7,728 nucleotides of DNA, from NCBI GenBank assembly GCA_943330925.2, contig CALQJP020000101.1:1-7728 (forward strand). Reading direction: 5' to 3'. A program made the translations under genes and the position numbers. Position 1 is the stretch's first letter. Every line of letters starts with the position of its first letter. This DNA is from Chryseobacterium gleum. Its GTDB lineage: Bacteria > Bacteroidota > Bacteroidia > Flavobacteriales_D > Sanyastnellaceae. Below are positions 6,431 to 7,728 of this stretch, one piece after another. The notes under the pieces were generated by a model. It ran no database searches, was not told the origin of the DNA, and was given only the letters and a program-made list of their open reading frames with translations.

Positions 6431-6955
6431 ATGGGAGTTTATCGAGTGACAGAGATAACAAATGCCTCACCTACCAGTTGGGAAGACGCAACAGCGAAAG
6501 TGGTAGAAGAAGCAATGGCCCGGTTCAAGAGTGTAAGTTCGGTGTATGTTCAAGACCAGACCGCAAAAGTGTTGAATGGAAAAGTGTATTCGTTTTGCGT
6601 TACGGCCAAGGTTACTTATGAAATTGTAAATCACAAATCAACCGTTACAAATATGAAAACAAAGTCAAAATCACACGCTGCCCCAAAGGCCGTGAAGAAG
6701 GCTGCTGCCAAGAAGGCTGCTCCGAAGAAGAAAGCTGCTGCTAAGAAAGCTGTTGCTCCTAAGAAGAAAGCTGCTGCTCCTAAGAAGGCTGCTGCTAAGA
6801 AGGCTGCTCCTAAGAAGGCTGCTGCTCCTAAGAAGGCTGCTGCTAAGAAGGCTGCTCCTAAGAAGGCTGCTGCTCCTAAGAAGGCTGCTGCTCCTAAGAA
6901 AGCTGCTGCTCCTAAGAAGGCTGCTGCTCCTAAGAAGGCTGCTGCTAAGAAGTAA
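6431..6955 (+). CDS. dodecin-like domain fused to a histone H1-like Lys/Ala/Pro tail
   Basis: A 174-residue protein in two parts. Residues 1-68 fit dodecin: VYRVTEITNASPTSWEDATAK (3-23; strand 1 and helix start), helix to about 34, SVYVQDQTAKV (37-47) and GKVYSFCVTAKVTYEIV (50-66), with the beta-alpha-beta-beta order and length of the small flavin-binding dodecins. The aromatic flavin-stacking position (Trp36 in the Halobacterium protein) aligns with Ser37. Residues 76-174 hold 38 Lys, no Asp or Glu, and almost only Lys, Ala and Pro, with KK pairs every 5-6 residues, like H1 tails, Chlamydia Hc proteins or Pseudomonas AlgP. Dodecins assemble as dodecamers, so a basic multi-tail particle binding nucleic acid or polyphosphate is my inference. 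Met75 (ATG 6653) sits at the junction and could start the tail alone. No Shine-Dalgarno is seen. A strong terminator follows. Confidence 0.82.
   Translation: MGVYRVTEITNASPTSWEDATAKVVEEAMARFKSVSSVYVQDQTAKVLNGKVYSFCVTAKVTYEIVNHKSTVTNMKTKSKSHAAPKAVKKAAAKKAAPKKKAAAKKAVAPKKKAAAPKKAAAKKAAPKKAAAPKKAAAKKAAPKKAAAPKKAAAPKKAAAPKKAAAPKKAAAKK
6782..6952 (+). repeat. tandem coding repeats: two 48-bp units, then 18-bp units
   Basis: Two identical 48-base units lie back to back at 6782-6829 and 6830-6877, encoding KKAAAKKAAPKKAAAP twice. Three 18-base units encoding KKAAAP follow at 6878-6895, 6896-6913 and 6914-6931; the middle one differs by AAG to AAA. A final KKAAAKK (6932-6952) precedes the TAA. Within this block every Ala is GCT, every Pro CCT and nearly every Lys AAG, while the part of the tail before it mixes GCC, GCT, CCG and CCA. 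That pattern suggests recent expansion by slippage or unequal recombination, most recent at the 3' end. All units are multiples of 3, so the reading frame is kept. Confidence 0.9.
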
Positions 6956-6975
6956 TATTCTTCGCAACGAAAATG

Positions 6976-7006
6976 AAAACCCCGCATTGCGGGGTTTTTT
7001 GTTTTT
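6976..7006 (+). terminator. intrinsic terminator shared by converging genes
   Basis: AAAACCCCGC (6976-6985) pairs perfectly with GCGGGGTTTT (6989-6998) around a 3-base ATT loop, and the T-run continues through 7006 with one G. This is a strong Rho-independent terminator for the dodecin-like gene, 20 bases after its stop. Read the other way, the hairpin lies 29 bases beyond the stop of the converging nuclease-family gene and its tail begins TTTT, so it may also act on that strand, more weakly. Confidence 0.9.
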
Positions 7007-7035
7007 ATGCTTTATCGGGAAGAGGGATAGTTTCT

Positions 7036-7728
7036 TTACTTCTGCAATTTGATGAACACAGGCAAGTGATCGGAGTATCCACCTTTGTATGAATCGCCTG
7101 CATAGGATCGGCTCGGACGAGCAATTCCCTCTTTATCACGAAACAGGAGCTTCTCTTCGCGCACTACTCCAGCCGATTGACTGTCTACATGCCAACCTGA
7201 AGTTTTCGTGTTGCCTTCAGTCGCTAACATCAATCCACGCGAAGTAATCATCTGGTCCAAAGCTCCCCATTCTCCTTTATAAAAATAGGAACCGTTTCCT
7301 GAGGCATGAATGGAATACATGTGGTTATACAATGTTGATGCAAGCTCTTCCTTCGCGCCCAATACCTCATATACACTTTTGTCGTTGGGATGATCATTGA
7401 AGTCGCCCATGATCACAATTTTCGCATTCGCGTTTTCTGCGAGCACTGCATCCACCTTCTTCTTCAATAACTGAGCAACCGCCAATCGGTTTGGTTCACT
7501 TTCCGCTTGTCCACCGCTGCGACTGGGCCAATGGTTTACAAAAAAGTGAATCGTCTCACCGTCCATCTTTCCTTGCGCATGCAATATGTCACGTGTGTTT
7601 GGATCTTTCGGATCGGGCAAAGCAATTGTGTAATACTCGAATTTTACATCTTTCAATTTCGATGCATCATACAATGCTGCAGCATCGATACCTCGTTCGT
7701 CTGGGCTATCGGCGTGAATAATTTCATA
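7036..7728 (-). CDS. endonuclease/exonuclease/phosphatase-family protein, 5' end cut by window edge
   Basis: The last 230 codons of a metal-dependent phosphodiesterase or phosphatase of the DNase I-like (EEP) fold; the reading frame stays open to the right edge. It begins in the window with HADSPDERGIDAAALY, the family's substrate-side loop. Then come FVNHWPSRSGG with its conserved His, IVIMGDFNDHP with the catalytic Asp at 7402-7404 and Asn at 7396-7398, GEWGALDQMI, and GGYSDHLPVFIKL at the C-terminus with the Asp-His pair at 7066-7071. All of the family's C-terminal catalytic motifs are therefore intact. A TTG at 7674 is not the start, because conserved residues lie upstream of it. Full-length relatives have roughly 300-370 residues, often with an export signal, but that end is not visible. 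The substrate (nucleic acid, phospholipid or other phosphoester) cannot be told from the sequence. It converges on the dodecin-like gene. Confidence 0.9.
   Translation of the reverse strand, partial: YEIIHADSPDERGIDAAALYDASKLKDVKFEYYTIALPDPKDPNTRDILHAQGKMDGETIHFFVNHWPSRSGGQAESEPNRLAVAQLLKKKVDAVLAENANAKIVIMGDFNDHPNDKSVYEVLGAKEELASTLYNHMYSIHASGNGSYFYKGEWGALDQMITSRGLMLATEGNTKTSGWHVDSQSAGVVREEKLLFRDKEGIARPSRSYAGDSYKGGYSDHLPVFIKLQK

Noticed and set aside
6782..6952. Repeat block as a CRISPR array or a mobile-element end
   Set aside because: The units are contiguous without spacers, in frame and translated; no cas gene, transposase or flanking inverted repeat is present.
6631..7052. Long open frames over the tail region on both strands, giving Leu/Arg- and Ala/Phe/Leu-rich products
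   Set aside because: They are by-products of the GCT/AAG repeats, which contain no stop in several frames. The dodecin-tail frame has the plausible start, a recognisable domain and a terminator behind it.

Overview
The window reads as ordinary chromosome of a member of the Bacteroidota; I cannot place it more finely. Three things point there: promoter-like boxes of the TTTG / TAnnTTTG type close to start codons, an almost complete lack of Shine-Dalgarno sequences, and several protein types common in that phylum (a short Wza-like lipoprotein, a DUF2279-like protein, a hybrid kinase with two receivers). Coding density is high and no stretch over 300 bases lacks a gene. I see no tRNA, rRNA, CRISPR array, insertion sequence or phage gene.

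Layout. (1) Bases 1-1254, minus strand: a two-gene unit for surface polysaccharide, made of a Wza/BexD-like export lipoprotein followed after 1 base by dTDP-4-dehydrorhamnose 3,5-epimerase (rfbC), cut by the left edge. (2) Bases 1317-3180, plus strand: a tight three-gene operon of a small CoA-binding protein, a GNAT acetyltransferase and the lytic transglycosylase MltG. It diverges from unit 1 across about 60 bases holding candidate promoters for both directions. (3) Bases 3186-5443: a near-perfect Bacteroidota promoter, a two-receiver hybrid histidine kinase with almost no 5' leader, and a 9-bp inverted repeat over its stop codon. (4) Bases 5510-7006: an exported DUF2279-like protein, then a dodecin-like domain fused to a long Lys/Ala/Pro histone-H1-like tail, ended by a strong hairpin terminator. 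(5) Bases 7036-7728, minus strand: an endonuclease/exonuclease/phosphatase-family protein, cut by the right edge and converging on the same terminator.

The envelope is the common theme: polysaccharide precursor and export, peptidoglycan glycan-strand release, a membrane sensor kinase and an exported protein. The most unusual item is the dodecin-H1 fusion at 6431-6955. Dodecins form 12-subunit flavin-binding shells, and a tail with 38 lysines and no acidic residue would turn such a shell into a multivalent polycation that could bind DNA, RNA or polyphosphate. The 3' half of the tail is made of identical tandem DNA repeats, so its length probably varies between strains.
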